NCBI RefSeq assembly: GCF_002120225.1
Contig: NZ_LAPZ01000007.1
Span: forward strand, 62,001-126,000
DNA from: Tenacibaculum holothuriorum
GTDB lineage: Bacteria > Bacteroidota > Bacteroidia > Flavobacteriales > Flavobacteriaceae
Direction of reading: 5' to 3'
DNA length: 64,000 nt
Part shown: piece after piece, positions 26,344-35,139 of the stretch
Position numbering within the stretch: the first letter of the stretch is position 1
Layout of the letters: each line of letters begins with the position of its first letter
The notes under the pieces: model-generated
Databases searched by the model: none
Told to the model about the DNA's origin: nothing
Seen by the model: only the letters and a program-made list of their open reading frames with translations
Program-made: the position numbers and the translations under genes

Positions 26344-27255
26344 TTATTTCTTCTTATTTCTGCGATAGTTTAACCATTCGTCGTATTTACCTCTATGTTT
26401 AAAGCGTTTATGAGACCATAAATAATAAGCAGGTTGTTTTTCAATATATTTATTGGTTATCTCTGCGTACATATCGGTAATATCAAAGTTTTTAAATTCG
26501 TTAGGAGTTTCAGTTAAAACTTCAAAGTAAATTTCATAATAGCCTCTTTTTACTTTTTTAGGAGCGAAGTTTACGACTGGCATATTAAATTTCTTTGAAA
26601 TCATTTCTGCTCCAGTATGAAAAGGAACTTTAACTCCCATGTGGTTTGACCAATGAAATGTTTTATGCATTTGTGGAGATTGATCACTTAATAAAATATA
26701 GATCCCTTGTATGTTGTTATCTACATTATGTTTTAAGTTTTTAATGGTTTGTGCTGTTTCAACTGCTTTAATATCAAATCGAGTTCTAGATTCTAAAACA
26801 AAAGCATCAAAATATTTATTTTGTAATTCTTTATAGGTTCCAAAAATTGGGGTTTCAAAAAATAGTGGTAGTGCACAAGACCATTCCCAATTTCCTAGAT
26901 GGCTACCAGTTAAAATAATACTTTCTCCTTTTTTAGTAAGGTCGGAGAGAACTTCTGGGTTTATACATTTATACCGTTTTTTCATCTCTTTTTCTGAAAT
27001 AGAGTAAAAGCGAATACTTTCTACCATTAAATCAGTAAAATGCTTAAAAAACTTTTTTCTAATTGCTAGTATCTCTTTTTCCGTTTTGTTTGGAAAAGCT
27101 AATTCTAAATTTTCTTTAACTACTTTTTTTCTATAACCAATTAGATAGTAGTTTACTAGAAATAAAAAATCAGAAATAATATATAATACTCTTAAAGGTA
27201 AGAGGGAAAGAAACCAAATTATAGGGTAAACGCAATAAAATGCTAAACGTTTCAT
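26344..27255 (-). CDS. LpxL/HtrB-family lipid A acyltransferase
   Basis: A 303-aa inner-membrane acyltransferase that adds a secondary acyl chain to lipid A. N-terminal membrane helix (about 8-40), then the family pattern: VKENLELAFPNKTEKE, the catalytic HxxxxD/E-type motif GSHLGNWEW (about 117-125), LLSDQSP, VPFHTGAEMISKKFNMPVV and a C-terminal YLWSHKRFKHR. It stands alone, with no terminator seen at 26320. Lipid A acylation fits with kdsC in the same region, but they are not linked. Confidence 0.9.
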   Translation of the reverse strand: MKRLAFYCVYPIIWFLSLLPLRVLYIISDFLFLVNYYLIGYRKKVVKENLELAFPNKTEKEILAIRKKFFKHFTDLMVESIRFYSISEKEMKKRYKCINPEVLSDLTKKGESIILTGSHLGNWEWSCALPLFFETPIFGTYKELQNKYFDAFVLESRTRFDIKAVETAQTIKNLKHNVDNNIQGIYILLSDQSPQMHKTFHWSNHMGVKVPFHTGAEMISKKFNMPVVNFAPKKVKRGYYEIYFEVLTETPNEFKNFDITDMYAEITNKYIEKQPAYYLWSHKRFKHRGKYDEWLNYRRNKKK

Positions 27256-27340
27256 TAAAAATATTTTTTTGCAAATATCGGATTAAAATTTGAACCTACA
27301 TTTTAATCTGTATATTTAAACACTATAATGATTTTTATAA

Positions 27341-27988
27341 ATGAATAGAATAATTTTAATATTAATAATAGCCAATGTATTGGTGTCTTTAAAAGGGTTT
27401 AATGATTTTGGATTTTTCGAAAAATATAAGTTTCAGGTAGGAAGTATACGAAGAGGAGAGAAGTTGCGAATGTTTACTTCAGGTTTTTTACATGTAGATT
27501 ATTTGCACTTGTTTTTAAATATGTATGCCTTGTATTTATTTGGAAAAGTGGTAGCTGTAAATTTTGGAGAAATAAATTTTTTATTGATTTACTTCGGAAG
27601 TTTATTAGCAGGAAGTATGTATTCTTTATATCAACATAAAAACGAATATTATTATAGTGCAGTAGGTGCTTCCGGGGGAGTTTCAGGAATTATTTTTTCT
27701 GCAATATTATTATATCCAGACATGAGTTTAATCATGTTGCCAATTCCAATTCCATTACCAGGATATGTGTTTGGAATAGGGTATTTGTTGTATTCTATTT
27801 ACGGTATGAAAAGTAATCTTGGTAATATTGGGCACTCAGCACATTTAGGTGGGGCTATAGGTGGTTTTGCATTAACATTATTATTAAAACCATATATTTT
27901 TACTAAAGAACCAATGCTGGTTGTAATAATGGGAGCAATAATTTTAGGATTATTATTCTTTGGAGATAAGATAAATTTTAAGAAATAA
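27341..27988 (+). CDS. Rhomboid-family intramembrane serine protease
   Basis: A 215-aa protein with six membrane helices. Catalytic serine S111 in VGASGGVSGI and histidine H168 in IGHSAHLGGAIGG, as in active rhomboids; the helix 2 motif HVDYLHLFLNMYALYLFG with the oxyanion-type H and N is also present. It cleaves substrates within the membrane; the substrate is unknown. Ends at the palindromic terminator and converges with tRNA-Gly genes. Confidence 0.93.
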   Translation: MNRIILILIIANVLVSLKGFNDFGFFEKYKFQVGSIRRGEKLRMFTSGFLHVDYLHLFLNMYALYLFGKVVAVNFGEINFLLIYFGSLLAGSMYSLYQHKNEYYYSAVGASGGVSGIIFSAILLYPDMSLIMLPIPIPLPGYVFGIGYLLYSIYGMKSNLGNIGHSAHLGGAIGGFALTLLLKPYIFTKEPMLVVIMGAIILGLLFFGDKINFKK

Positions 27989-28019
27989 AAAAACCGAAAC
28001 TAATTAGTTTCGGTTTTTT
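27988..28019. terminator. Bidirectional terminator between rhomboid gene and tRNA-Gly
   Basis: Perfect 26-bp palindrome (27991-28016, AAACCGAAACTA and its complement) with flanking A and T runs. Confidence 0.85.
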
Positions 28020-28020
28020 G

Positions 28021-28093
28021 AGCGGGAGACCGGGTTCGAACCGGCGACATTCAGCTTGGAAGGCTGACGCTCTACCAACTGAGCTACTCCCGC
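28021..28093 (-). tRNA. tRNA-Gly (TCC), copy 2
   Basis: Full cloverleaf on the minus strand beginning GCGGGAGTAGCTCAG, anticodon TCC in loop CTTCCAA, T arm GGTTCGAACCC type, discriminator T. Identical in all 73 positions to the copy at 28139-28211. Confidence 0.95.
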
Positions 28094-28138
28094 GGTAAAG
28101 CTTTTGCTTTTTTAATATATTTATTTCAAAGAAATTTG

Positions 28139-28211
28139 AGCGGGAGACCGGGTTCGAACCGGCGACATTCAGCTTGGAAGGCTGACGCTCTACCAACTGA
28201 GCTACTCCCGC
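28139..28211 (-). tRNA. tRNA-Gly (TCC), copy 1
   Basis: Same 73-base tRNA as the next copy, 45 bp upstream of it on the same strand; both are probably transcribed together from the promoter at 28225-28255. Confidence 0.95.
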
Positions 28212-28224
28212 AGTAAAGCGGTTG

Positions 28225-28255
28225 CAAATATAGAAGAGTTTCTGATTTCTGCAAA
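28225..28255 (-). promoter_or_regulatory. Promoter of the tRNA-Gly pair
   Basis: On the minus strand TTTG (28255-28252), 19-base spacer, TATATTTG (28232-28225), ending 14 bases before the first tRNA. Confidence 0.75.
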
Positions 28256-28271
28256 ACATTTTTTAATAAAA

Positions 28272-28718
28272 TTAATAAAAATTTTGGTCATTTCTCATAA
28301 CTTTCACAAAATGAAAGCCATAGATTTCGAAGCCTTCATTGTAATAAAATTTATGAGACTTTTTATTGCCTGTATATGTGTTTAATTCGATGGCTTCACA
28401 ACCTTTTTTCTTTGTGTATTCGTAAATCCAATCGAAAAATTTATTGCCTAAACCATTTCCTCGATAGCTTTCATCAACAATTACATGATCTGGTTCTACA
28501 CTTTTACCAACATAATGTCTTAGTGTATACCATAAACCAGATATTCCTATTAGCTTTTCACCATCAAACATACCAACACATTCGTAATGGGGTAGTTTAA
28601 TCATTTCATAAACTCTCTCTTTTAATATATCGTGTGGTGTTTTTGTGTTAATAACCTTTAGCAAAGGGAATATAATATCGATTTCGTTTTCTGGTATTGG
28701 TCTATATTGTATATTCAT
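28272..28718 (-). CDS. GNAT-family N-acetyltransferase
   Basis: A 148-aa acetyl-CoA-dependent transferase. The acetyl-CoA site shows as HVIVDESYRGNGLGNKFFDWI (R/Q-x-x-G-x-G/A type). The C-terminal KGCEAIELNTYTGNKKSHKFYYNEGFEIYGFHF is the usual family strand-helix end. Substrate unknown. Divergent from a second GNAT gene at 28752, separated by 33 bp. Confidence 0.9.
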   Translation of the reverse strand: MNIQYRPIPENEIDIIFPLLKVINTKTPHDILKERVYEMIKLPHYECVGMFDGEKLIGISGLWYTLRHYVGKSVEPDHVIVDESYRGNGLGNKFFDWIYEYTKKKGCEAIELNTYTGNKKSHKFYYNEGFEIYGFHFVKVMRNDQNFY

Positions 28719-28751
28719 TGTGTCGATTTTTTATATTAAAGAAAATAAATT

Positions 28752-29186
28752 ATGATTAAAATTAAAGTTATCGAGGCAAAAGATACTTATTTTATAAGAA
28801 AAGAAGTGTTGCGAAAGGGAATAGATTTACCGTTTAAGTTTAATGGAGATTTAGATAATAATACTTTTCATTTAGGGGCTTTTTTAAGTAATGAATTGGT
28901 AGGAATAGCTTCTTTTATGAAATCTGGAAATGAAAAATTTACGGAGAATCAATACCAATTAAGAGGAATGGCAACTATGAATAAAGCTAGAGGAAAAGGA
29001 GTAGGAAAAGAGTTAATGGAATTTGCTATAATAATCTTAAGAAATAGGAGTGCTAATATACTTTGGTGTAATGCAAGAGAAGTAGCAGTCAATTTTTATA
29101 AAAAACAAGGGTTTCAAATTTTAGGAAATTCTTTTAGTATAGACAAAGTAGGAACTCATTATATAATGTATGTAGATGTAAAATAA
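28752..29186 (+). CDS. GNAT-family N-acetyltransferase
   Basis: A 144-aa acetyltransferase with the acetyl-CoA binding segment LRGMATMNKARGKGVGKELMEFA and a C-terminal NILWCNAREVAVNFYKKQGFQI. The pattern is like small ElaA/YjcF-type GNAT proteins of Bacteroidota. Substrate unknown. Faces away from the first GNAT gene; not closely similar to it by eye. Confidence 0.88.
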   Translation: MIKIKVIEAKDTYFIRKEVLRKGIDLPFKFNGDLDNNTFHLGAFLSNELVGIASFMKSGNEKFTENQYQLRGMATMNKARGKGVGKELMEFAIIILRNRSANILWCNAREVAVNFYKKQGFQILGNSFSIDKVGTHYIMYVDVK

Positions 29187-29228
29187 TATTTTCTTTTTCG
29201 ACTCATTTATAAACTTAAAACCTTAATA

Positions 29229-30113
29229 ATGAAATTAGCCAAACTAATAGTGAGTATTTGTATGATAGCTTCAATATCAATAAATGCTCAAATGAAAGAT
29301 GTAAAAGTTGTTGCTGAAAAAATTACAGATAACTTATATATGTTAAAAGGTAGAGGAGGTAACATAGGTTTGTTTGTGGGTAATGATGGAGTTTTTATGA
29401 TTGATGATCAGTTTGCTTCATTAACGCCAAAAATTCTTAAAGCTATAAAGGAAATAACACCTAAGCCGGTTAATTATTTAGTAAATACGCATTGGCACGG
29501 AGATCATACAGGAGGAAATGCTAATATGCAAAATGAGGGAGCTGTTATTGTTTCTCATAAAAATGTGCGAAAAAGAATGAGTGTAGATCAGGTTGTTTGG
29601 GGTAAAAAAAGACCTGCTTCACCTAAAGAAGCATTACCAGTTATAACTTTTACTGATGATATGCAGTTTCATTTAAATGGAGAAGAGATACTGGTAACAC
29701 ATATACATAAAGCACATACCGATGGAGACGCAATAGTATACTTTACAAATAGTAATGTATTGCATGTTGGTGATGCGTATTTTCAAGGTAAGTTTCCTTA
29801 TATAGATTTAAATTCTGGCGGAAGTATTGATGGGTATATTAATGGGATAAAGAAAATGATGTTAATAGCAGATAAGGATACTAAAATTATTCCAGGTCAT
29901 GGAAAAGTTTCTAATGAAAAAGAATTAGAAAGCTATTTAAAAATGTTGGTGGATTTAAAAATAAGCATTGAGAATGAAATAAAAGAAGGAAAAACTTTAG
30001 AAGAAGTAAAAAAGAATAGTCAAATTACAAAAGCTTACAAAGAGTTTAGTGGTTGGATTACTGAAGAAAGAATAAGAGAAACAATTTATAAAAGTCTGAA
30101 AGACAATAAATAA
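29229..30113 (+). CDS. Exported metallo-beta-lactamase-fold hydrolase
   Basis: A 294-aa protein with a signal peptide (cut near INAQ-M, residue 21). Zinc motif HWHGDHTGGNANM, a downstream H in HKAHTDGDAIVYF, D in VLHVGDAYF and H in IIPGHGKVS give a complete binuclear metal site. Such periplasmic MBL proteins with a C-terminal helical tail include quinoprotein-relay/SoxH-like hydrolases; a beta-lactamase role cannot be inferred. Followed directly by a terminator. Confidence 0.88.
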   Translation: MKLAKLIVSICMIASISINAQMKDVKVVAEKITDNLYMLKGRGGNIGLFVGNDGVFMIDDQFASLTPKILKAIKEITPKPVNYLVNTHWHGDHTGGNANMQNEGAVIVSHKNVRKRMSVDQVVWGKKRPASPKEALPVITFTDDMQFHLNGEEILVTHIHKAHTDGDAIVYFTNSNVLHVGDAYFQGKFPYIDLNSGGSIDGYINGIKKMMLIADKDTKIIPGHGKVSNEKELESYLKMLVDLKISIENEIKEGKTLEEVKKNSQITKAYKEFSGWITEERIRETIYKSLKDNK

Positions 30114-30141
30114 AAAAACCGAGATTTTTATCTCGGTTTTT
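30114..30141. terminator. Terminator between the MBL gene and tRNA-Met
   Basis: AAAAACCGAGAT paired with ATCTCGGTTTTT, 4-base loop, directly after the stop codon at 30113; symmetrical tracts allow use on both strands. Confidence 0.85.
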
Positions 30142-30155
30142 GTTGCTACTTCTAG

Positions 30156-30229
30156 TAGCGAAGGGGGGAGTTGAACCCCCGACCTCAGGGTTATGAATCC
30201 TGCGCTCTAACCACCTGAGCTACCTCGCC
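30156..30229 (-). tRNA. tRNA-Met (CAT), probably elongator
   Basis: Minus-strand cloverleaf starting GGCGAGGTAGCTCAGG, anticodon CAT in loop TTCATAA, T arm GGGGG-TTCAACT-CCCCC. Acceptor begins with a G1:T72 wobble pair; an initiator would show the C1:A72 mismatch, so elongator Met is more likely. A tRNA-Ile2 with modified CAT anticodon cannot be fully excluded. Confidence 0.9.
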
Positions 30230-30241
30230 TGATTGCGGGTG

Positions 30242-30271
30242 CAAATATAAAGGAATTTTAGATTCACACAA
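30242..30271 (-). promoter_or_regulatory. Promoter of tRNA-Met
   Basis: Minus strand TTG (30271-30269), 19-base spacer, TATATTTG (30249-30242), 12 bases before the tRNA. Confidence 0.7.
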
Positions 30272-30333
30272 CAAAATAATTCAATTTTTTTTTGAAAGAA
30301 TATTTATATATATTGGCATCAAACAAAAAGTAC

Positions 30334-30717
30334 ATGAGTAAAGTAAAATTTGAATTAGAATTTCCTGTGCATGCCTCACCAAGTATGCTATATCAATACT
30401 TTGCTACCCCAGCAGGTTTAGAAGAGTGGTTTGCTGATAGAGTAAACTCTAGAGGTAAATTAATTACATTTATGTGGAATGATTCTGAAGAAGAAGCAAA
30501 GATTTTGGCAAATAAAGCTGATGAACGTATTAAATATAAGTGGACTGAGAGTGAAGGAGATGATAGCTATTTTGAGTTTAGAATTCAGGTAGATCCATTA
30601 ACAAAAGATGTTGCGTTAATGATTACCGATTTTGCAGACGACGAAGATGAGGTAGAAGAGTCTAAGATGTTTTGGGAAAATCAAATTGATGAGTTAAAAC
30701 ATACCATTGGTGCTTAA
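30334..30717 (+). CDS. START-like (AHSA1/SRPBCC-type) domain protein
   Basis: A 127-aa cytoplasmic protein from the ATG at 30334 (MSKVKFELEFPVHASPSMLYQYFATPAGLEEWFAD). It has the helix-grip pattern of the START/AHSA1 group, including the aligned W in LEEWFAD and a C-terminal amphipathic helix with ESKMFWENQIDELKHTIG. A TTG at 30292 extends the frame, but the stretch between looks like promoter and leader (TATATATTG). Function unknown; conserved alone in Bacteroidota in my recollection. Confidence 0.85.
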   Translation: MSKVKFELEFPVHASPSMLYQYFATPAGLEEWFADRVNSRGKLITFMWNDSEEEAKILANKADERIKYKWTESEGDDSYFEFRIQVDPLTKDVALMITDFADDEDEVEESKMFWENQIDELKHTIGA

Positions 30718-30738
30718 CAAAATTTTAAATTAAAAGTT

Positions 30739-30767
30739 AAACTCGACAATATTTGTCGAGTTTTTTT
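30739..30767 (+). terminator. Terminator of the START-like gene
   Basis: 11-bp perfect stem AAACTCGACAA/TTGTCGAGTTT with a 3-base loop, then a T7 run. Confidence 0.9.
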
Positions 30768-30815
30768 ATGCACAAAAAAGCTTAATTAGTAAGTTTGCAA
30801 TCAAATTTTTTTACA

Positions 30816-31640
30816 ATGTTAAATTTTAACGGAGAATTATTAAAAGATTCAACTTTACAGCTAACTAATGAAAATAGAGGTTTTAAATATGGAGATGCCA
30901 TTTTTGAAACCATTAAGGTAGTTAATAATAAGGTGGTTTTTTGGGAAGATCATTATTTCAGATTAATGGCGTCAATGCGTATGTTGCGTATGAAAATTCC
31001 GATGAAATTTACATTAGAGTTTTTACAAGAAGAGATTTTAAAAACTATAGAAGAATCAAACAAAACTTATAGAGTTCGATTGAATGTTTTTAGAAAAGAT
31101 GGCGGTTTGTATACTCCTAAAACAAATGAAATTGATTATTTAATCGAGGTTAAAGAGTTAAATACTACTGTTAAGGAAACTTATAGAATAGATCTATATA
31201 AAGATTTTTACAACTATTCAGGTTTATTATCTACTGTAAAAACCAATAACAGAATGGTAAATACGTTAGCATCTATTTTTGCAGAAGAAAACGATTTAGA
31301 TAATTGTATTCTTTTGAACGAGAAAAAAGGTGTTGTTGAAGTAACTAATGGTAATATATTTATCATTAAAGGAAATATTGCTAAAACTCCAGCTTTATCT
31401 GAAGGTTGTATAAAAGGAGTCGCTAGAAAAAAAGTAATTGAACTGATTGAAAAACATCCAGATTATACAATAGAAGAAACATCAATCTCACCATTTGAAG
31501 TACAAAAAGCAGATGAGGTTTTTATAACAAATGCTATTATTGGTGTACAGCCAGTAACAAATTACCGTAAAAAAACTTTTAAAACTGAACTAAGTGAAAA
31601 GGTAAGGAAGAGTTTACAAACTCAAATGATTTTATCTTAA
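30816..31640 (+). CDS. Class IV PLP-dependent aminotransferase (PabC/IlvE-like)
   Basis: A 274-aa enzyme from the ATG at 30816. Family pattern: NENRGFKYGDAIFETIKV at the start, VRLNVFRKDGGLY, the probable PLP lysine near K142 in STVKTNNRMVN, LLNEKKGVVEVTNGNIFII (E..TNGNIF phosphate-binding segment) and TPALSEGCIKGVARKKV. Length suits 4-amino-4-deoxychorismate lyase (folate synthesis) or a D-amino acid/branched-chain transaminase; PabC-like is the best guess. A TTG at 30795 is upstream, but the ATG is preferred; TAAGTTTG at 30790-30797 looks like its -7 box. Its stop overlaps the converging yqgE stop by four bases. Confidence 0.85.
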   Translation: MLNFNGELLKDSTLQLTNENRGFKYGDAIFETIKVVNNKVVFWEDHYFRLMASMRMLRMKIPMKFTLEFLQEEILKTIEESNKTYRVRLNVFRKDGGLYTPKTNEIDYLIEVKELNTTVKETYRIDLYKDFYNYSGLLSTVKTNNRMVNTLASIFAEENDLDNCILLNEKKGVVEVTNGNIFIIKGNIAKTPALSEGCIKGVARKKVIELIEKHPDYTIEETSISPFEVQKADEVFITNAIIGVQPVTNYRKKTFKTELSEKVRKSLQTQMILS

Positions 31641-32194
31641 TTCAATTGAACATCGCTTGGAGCGTTAGCCCAAATTTTATATTTTCCCCCTTTTTGAAGA
31701 AGTTTATTCTTCCATAAAGTATCATCTTCTTTAGAAAGAATATTGTCGTAATCATTTTCAGACACAAACCATGAATTAGTGCTTAATTCGTCTTCTAGTT
31801 GATTAGCTCCCCAACCAGAATAACCCAAGAAAAAACGAATATCATTGGGATTAATTTTATTCTTAAGTAATAAGGTTTTAAGAGAAGAAAAATCTCCGCC
31901 CCAATAAATACCATCAGAAACTTCTATACTGTTAGGAAGTAAGTGAGGTACTTTATGAATAAAGTATAAATTGTCTTGTTCTACAGGACCGCCTTGATAA
32001 ATAGTAAAATCGCAATCAATCTCAGGAATTAAATCACTAAGAGAATATTCAAGAGGTCTATTCATTATAAATCCAACGGAACTATTCGTAGAATGTTCAG
32101 TTAAAAAAATAATAGAACGCTTAAAGGAACGATCATTTAAAATTGATGGTTCAGCGATTAAAAGTCTGCCTTTTTGTGGTTTTAAAGCGACCAT
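31637..32194 (-). CDS. YqgE/AlgH family protein
   Basis: A 185-aa protein with the family pattern from end to end: KGRLLIAEPSILNDRSFKRSII, GFIMNRPL, IYQGGPVEQDNLYFIH, WGGDFSSLK, RFFLGYSGWGANQLEDEL, W. Members are widespread and structured, but their molecular role is not known (linked to alginate control in Pseudomonas). Convergent with the aminotransferase gene. Confidence 0.93.
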   Translation of the reverse strand: MVALKPQKGRLLIAEPSILNDRSFKRSIIFLTEHSTNSSVGFIMNRPLEYSLSDLIPEIDCDFTIYQGGPVEQDNLYFIHKVPHLLPNSIEVSDGIYWGGDFSSLKTLLLKNKINPNDIRFFLGYSGWGANQLEDELSTNSWFVSENDYDNILSKEDDTLWKNKLLQKGGKYKIWANAPSDVQLN

Positions 32195-32282
32195 GATTGG
32201 TTAAATTAGTATCACTAATATATGTAAAATTTTAGTAAAAATTTAACACATTTCTTTAAAAACTGTAAAAAAAGGAAAAATC

Positions 32283-33032
32283 CTAAATAGAATTTATGAC
32301 ATTAATAACTTCGTTTTTCTTTCTAACTGACACAGGTACAGTCTTTTCATTTGTTAAAACTATGTAGCCTCCATCAGATTTTATAAACTCTTTTATGTAC
32401 TGTAAATTCACTAAATGACTTTGATGAACACGTAAAAAACCGTATTCTTTTAACATATCAGCGAAGTGTTTTAACGTTTTTCCGACTAAAATCTTCGTAT
32501 TATCCTTCATGAAAAACTCTGTGTAATTATTGTCGGACTTACAATGAATTATGTCATCTAAGTTTACCACTAAAATTTTATCAGAAGTATGGAGTGATAT
32601 TTTTTTTGGACGTTGATTCGGGTAATTAATGGATTGTTGTAGAACAGATAATTGTTCATTGTTGGGTTGAATTTGGCTCTTGGCTTTTTCAATAGCAGTT
32701 GATAAATCTTCTTGCGAGTATGGTTTTAAAACATAATCGATAGCAGCAAACTTAAATGCTTTTAAAGCAAACTCATCACTCGCGGTTACAAAAATTATTT
32801 TAGATTGTAAATCTGGATGAATTTCTAAGACATCAAAGCCAGTTCCGTCTCCTAACATAATATCCAAAAAAAGAATATCGGGTTGTTGTTGTCGTAGTAA
32901 TTTTGAAGCTTCAACTACACTTTTTGCAGTTCCAATAATTTCAATATCTGTATGAAATTGTTTTAAATCAGAACTTAATATGTCTAATGCAGAAGGCATA
33001 TCATCAACCAATATGGCAGAAAGTTGTGTCAT
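32283..33032 (-). CDS. LytTR-family response regulator
   Basis: A 249-aa regulator. Receiver domain with D57 in LFLDIMLGDG, acidic LVDD at 8-11 and K in VLKPY; LytTR DNA-binding domain at about 145-249 (KISLHTSDKILVVNLDDIIHCKSDNNYTEF...LRVHQSHLVNLQYI). It starts one base after the stop of the sensor kinase gene, so the pair are co-translated. Family members bind paired direct repeats about two helical turns apart; such a repeat lies at 38487-38521 upstream of the VIT/VWA gene. Confidence 0.94.
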   Translation of the reverse strand: MTQLSAILVDDMPSALDILSSDLKQFHTDIEIIGTAKSVVEASKLLRQQQPDILFLDIMLGDGTGFDVLEIHPDLQSKIIFVTASDEFALKAFKFAAIDYVLKPYSQEDLSTAIEKAKSQIQPNNEQLSVLQQSINYPNQRPKKISLHTSDKILVVNLDDIIHCKSDNNYTEFFMKDNTKILVGKTLKHFADMLKEYGFLRVHQSHLVNLQYIKEFIKSDGGYIVLTNEKTVPVSVRKKNEVINVINSI

Positions 33033-33033
33033 T

Positions 33034-35031
33034 TTAAAAATCGGTTTTTAAAGGAAGTTTAAACCAAACTTTTGTTCCTATTACGTTGTTATTCTCTTTT
33101 AATTCTTCAATAACAAAGCTATTGTTACCAGATAAACTGTGAATTCTTTCTTGAGTTACTTTTACTGCAAGCGAATTATGGCTTTTCTTTTCTTTATCTT
33201 TTTGAGATTGTTTATAACCAACTCCGTTATCCATAATAGAACAATGTAAATAATTATCAACTTCATCAAAAGAAATTGTGAGTACTCCATTTTCTATAGG
33301 CTTAATTCCATGTTTTATACTATTTTCAACAAACGGTTGCATTAACATAGGTGGAATTAAAACTTCATCGGCATCTAAACTAATATGTGTATTAATATTG
33401 TATGTGAAGTTTTTAGAACTCATCTGCTGTTCGAGTTCTATATAGCTTTTTAAAGTAGTAATTTCTTGCGCTAAACTAATTTCTTCCTTTCTCGAATTAC
33501 TTAAAACAGATCGTAATAAAGTAGCAAATGTGTTTATGGTTGAGTGTAATTCGAGTACATTATCTTCTGAAGAAGCTAGGGCTTTAATTCCGTTTAAAAC
33601 ATTGAAAATAAAATGTGGATTCATTTGTAATTGTAATGCTTTTTGTTCAAGAGATAACAAATGATTTTCTAATTGTAGTTTTTCAACTTTGGCTTTGTTT
33701 TTAGCTCTAATTCTGGTAATGTATCTATAAACTATCAGTGTTATTATTAGAAGAATAGTAGTTAGTACACTTATTTGAAACCATAATTTTTTATATAAAG
33801 GTGTATCAATAAAAAACTGAAATGTTTTAAAAGTACTTTCCTTACCATTTACTTTAGATTGAACTGAAAAAGTATAATTTCCTGATTGTAAATTAGCAAA
33901 ATCAACATTGTTTTTAACACTCCAAGGACTTGTAATATTATTTAATTTGTAACGATACCTTACCTTTTTAGGATTGTTAATATTTACGGTTTTAAAACTA
34001 AATGAAATATGATTTTTACTAGGAGGAAGCTGTAATGTTTGATGATAATTATTTATAGAAATACTATCTAAAGGATTATAAACAACTTCAATATTTGAAA
34101 AATTTACAGTGGGTGAATTAGTTTCAGTTATTGGACCTTTTTCATATTTGTAAATTCCTTTGTTAGCAGTTGCTATCCAAGTGTTTTGTTGGTTATCTTG
34201 AAACACATCGTTAATTTGATTGGTTTCTAAAGTGTTGTATTTGTTTATCTTTTTTTCGAATAAATAATCACTATTCAAAACTTCAATACCTTCGTTTTTA
34301 GTGGCAATCCAAATTTGATTTTGCGTTTTTTGAAGCTTAGTTATTTGTCTTGGTGTAGTTGTTATTAATTCTGGTTTATTATCTACAAGATACGTTCCGT
34401 TGTTATATGTAGAAGCGAGTAGTTTATTTTGAAAAATCAATAATGATACAAGGTTTCCTTCTTTTATTTGTTTACTGTTTTGAGGTCTTAGAAGATTATC
34501 AGTTTTCCATAAACCATTAGAAGTAGCTATATAATAGTAGTTGTTGTAATAAATAATACTGTTGACTTTAGAAAAATCTATAGTAGAATTAACTTTTAAA
34601 CGTGATAAATAATCTTCTTTTAAATAGTAAATACCTAATTCGGTACCAACAAAAACTATATTGTTTACTGTTTCTATGCTCAGAATTTTCTTGCATTCGT
34701 AATTATGAAACTTATTTTGAACTTTAATAGATAATCCTTTGTCAGTCCCTATAAATAAACTATCAGTAGAAGTTTTTAAAGTTGTAATGTAATTTGATAA
34801 AATAGAATCTTTTGTAGTATATGTTATAAAATCATTACCATCAAAACTTGTAAGTCCTTTATTAGTTCCAAACCATAAATAGCCAATAGAATCTTGAGTA
34901 ATGTTGTTTATAGTATTGCTAGGTAATCCATCTTCTTTAGAGTAACTTTTTAATGTTAAATCTTGGGTGTATGTGTTGAATATTCCGAAGAAAATCACAC
35001 AAGAAATAATATGTAAAAAGTCTTTTTTCAT
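33034..35031 (-). CDS. LytS-type sensor histidine kinase with two-component regulator propeller
   Basis: A 665-aa membrane sensor. Signal peptide (1-22). Extracytoplasmic seven-bladed regulator propeller (about 25-300; blade signatures GLPSNTINNITQDSIGYLWFGTNKGL, QIWIATKNEG, NTWIATANKGIYKY), Y_Y_Y immunoglobulin-like domain (about 330-410), a single membrane helix (416-436), short coiled coil, His_kinase domain with H473 in QMNPHFIFNVLNG, and an HATPase domain ending near GVGY and GTKVWFKLPL. It should phosphorylate the LytTR regulator encoded directly after it. The signal is not known; related sensors in this phylum often respond to sugars or cell-envelope cues. Confidence 0.93.
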   Translation of the reverse strand: MKKDFLHIISCVIFFGIFNTYTQDLTLKSYSKEDGLPSNTINNITQDSIGYLWFGTNKGLTSFDGNDFITYTTKDSILSNYITTLKTSTDSLFIGTDKGLSIKVQNKFHNYECKKILSIETVNNIVFVGTELGIYYLKEDYLSRLKVNSTIDFSKVNSIIYYNNYYYIATSNGLWKTDNLLRPQNSKQIKEGNLVSLLIFQNKLLASTYNNGTYLVDNKPELITTTPRQITKLQKTQNQIWIATKNEGIEVLNSDYLFEKKINKYNTLETNQINDVFQDNQQNTWIATANKGIYKYEKGPITETNSPTVNFSNIEVVYNPLDSISINNYHQTLQLPPSKNHISFSFKTVNINNPKKVRYRYKLNNITSPWSVKNNVDFANLQSGNYTFSVQSKVNGKESTFKTFQFFIDTPLYKKLWFQISVLTTILLIITLIVYRYITRIRAKNKAKVEKLQLENHLLSLEQKALQLQMNPHFIFNVLNGIKALASSEDNVLELHSTINTFATLLRSVLSNSRKEEISLAQEITTLKSYIELEQQMSSKNFTYNINTHISLDADEVLIPPMLMQPFVENSIKHGIKPIENGVLTISFDEVDNYLHCSIMDNGVGYKQSQKDKEKKSHNSLAVKVTQERIHSLSGNNSFVIEELKENNNVIGTKVWFKLPLKTDF

Positions 35032-35069
35032 GAGCTTTTTTGAATATAAACAAACTTACTAATTAAAAA

Positions 35070-35121
35070 CGTCATTACGAATTATAGCAATCAACTTCCT
35101 GCAACATTCTTCGTAATGACG
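35070..35121. repeat. Intergenic inverted repeat, copy A
   Basis: CGTCATTACGA (35070-35080) and its perfect complement TCGTAATGACG (35111-35121) around a 30-base loop. The same 11-mer begins the element at 38615-38657. Confidence 0.7.
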
Positions 35122-35139
35122 TACCCCTAAAATGAAAAC

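Noticed and set aside
28021..28211. Duplicated 73-bp sequence as a mobile or CRISPR-like repeat
   Set aside because: Both copies fold as complete tRNA-Gly and share a tRNA promoter.
27978..28259. A 93-aa open frame on the minus strand
   Set aside because: It runs through the two tRNA-Gly genes and the terminator; the repeated protein segments are just translated tRNA.
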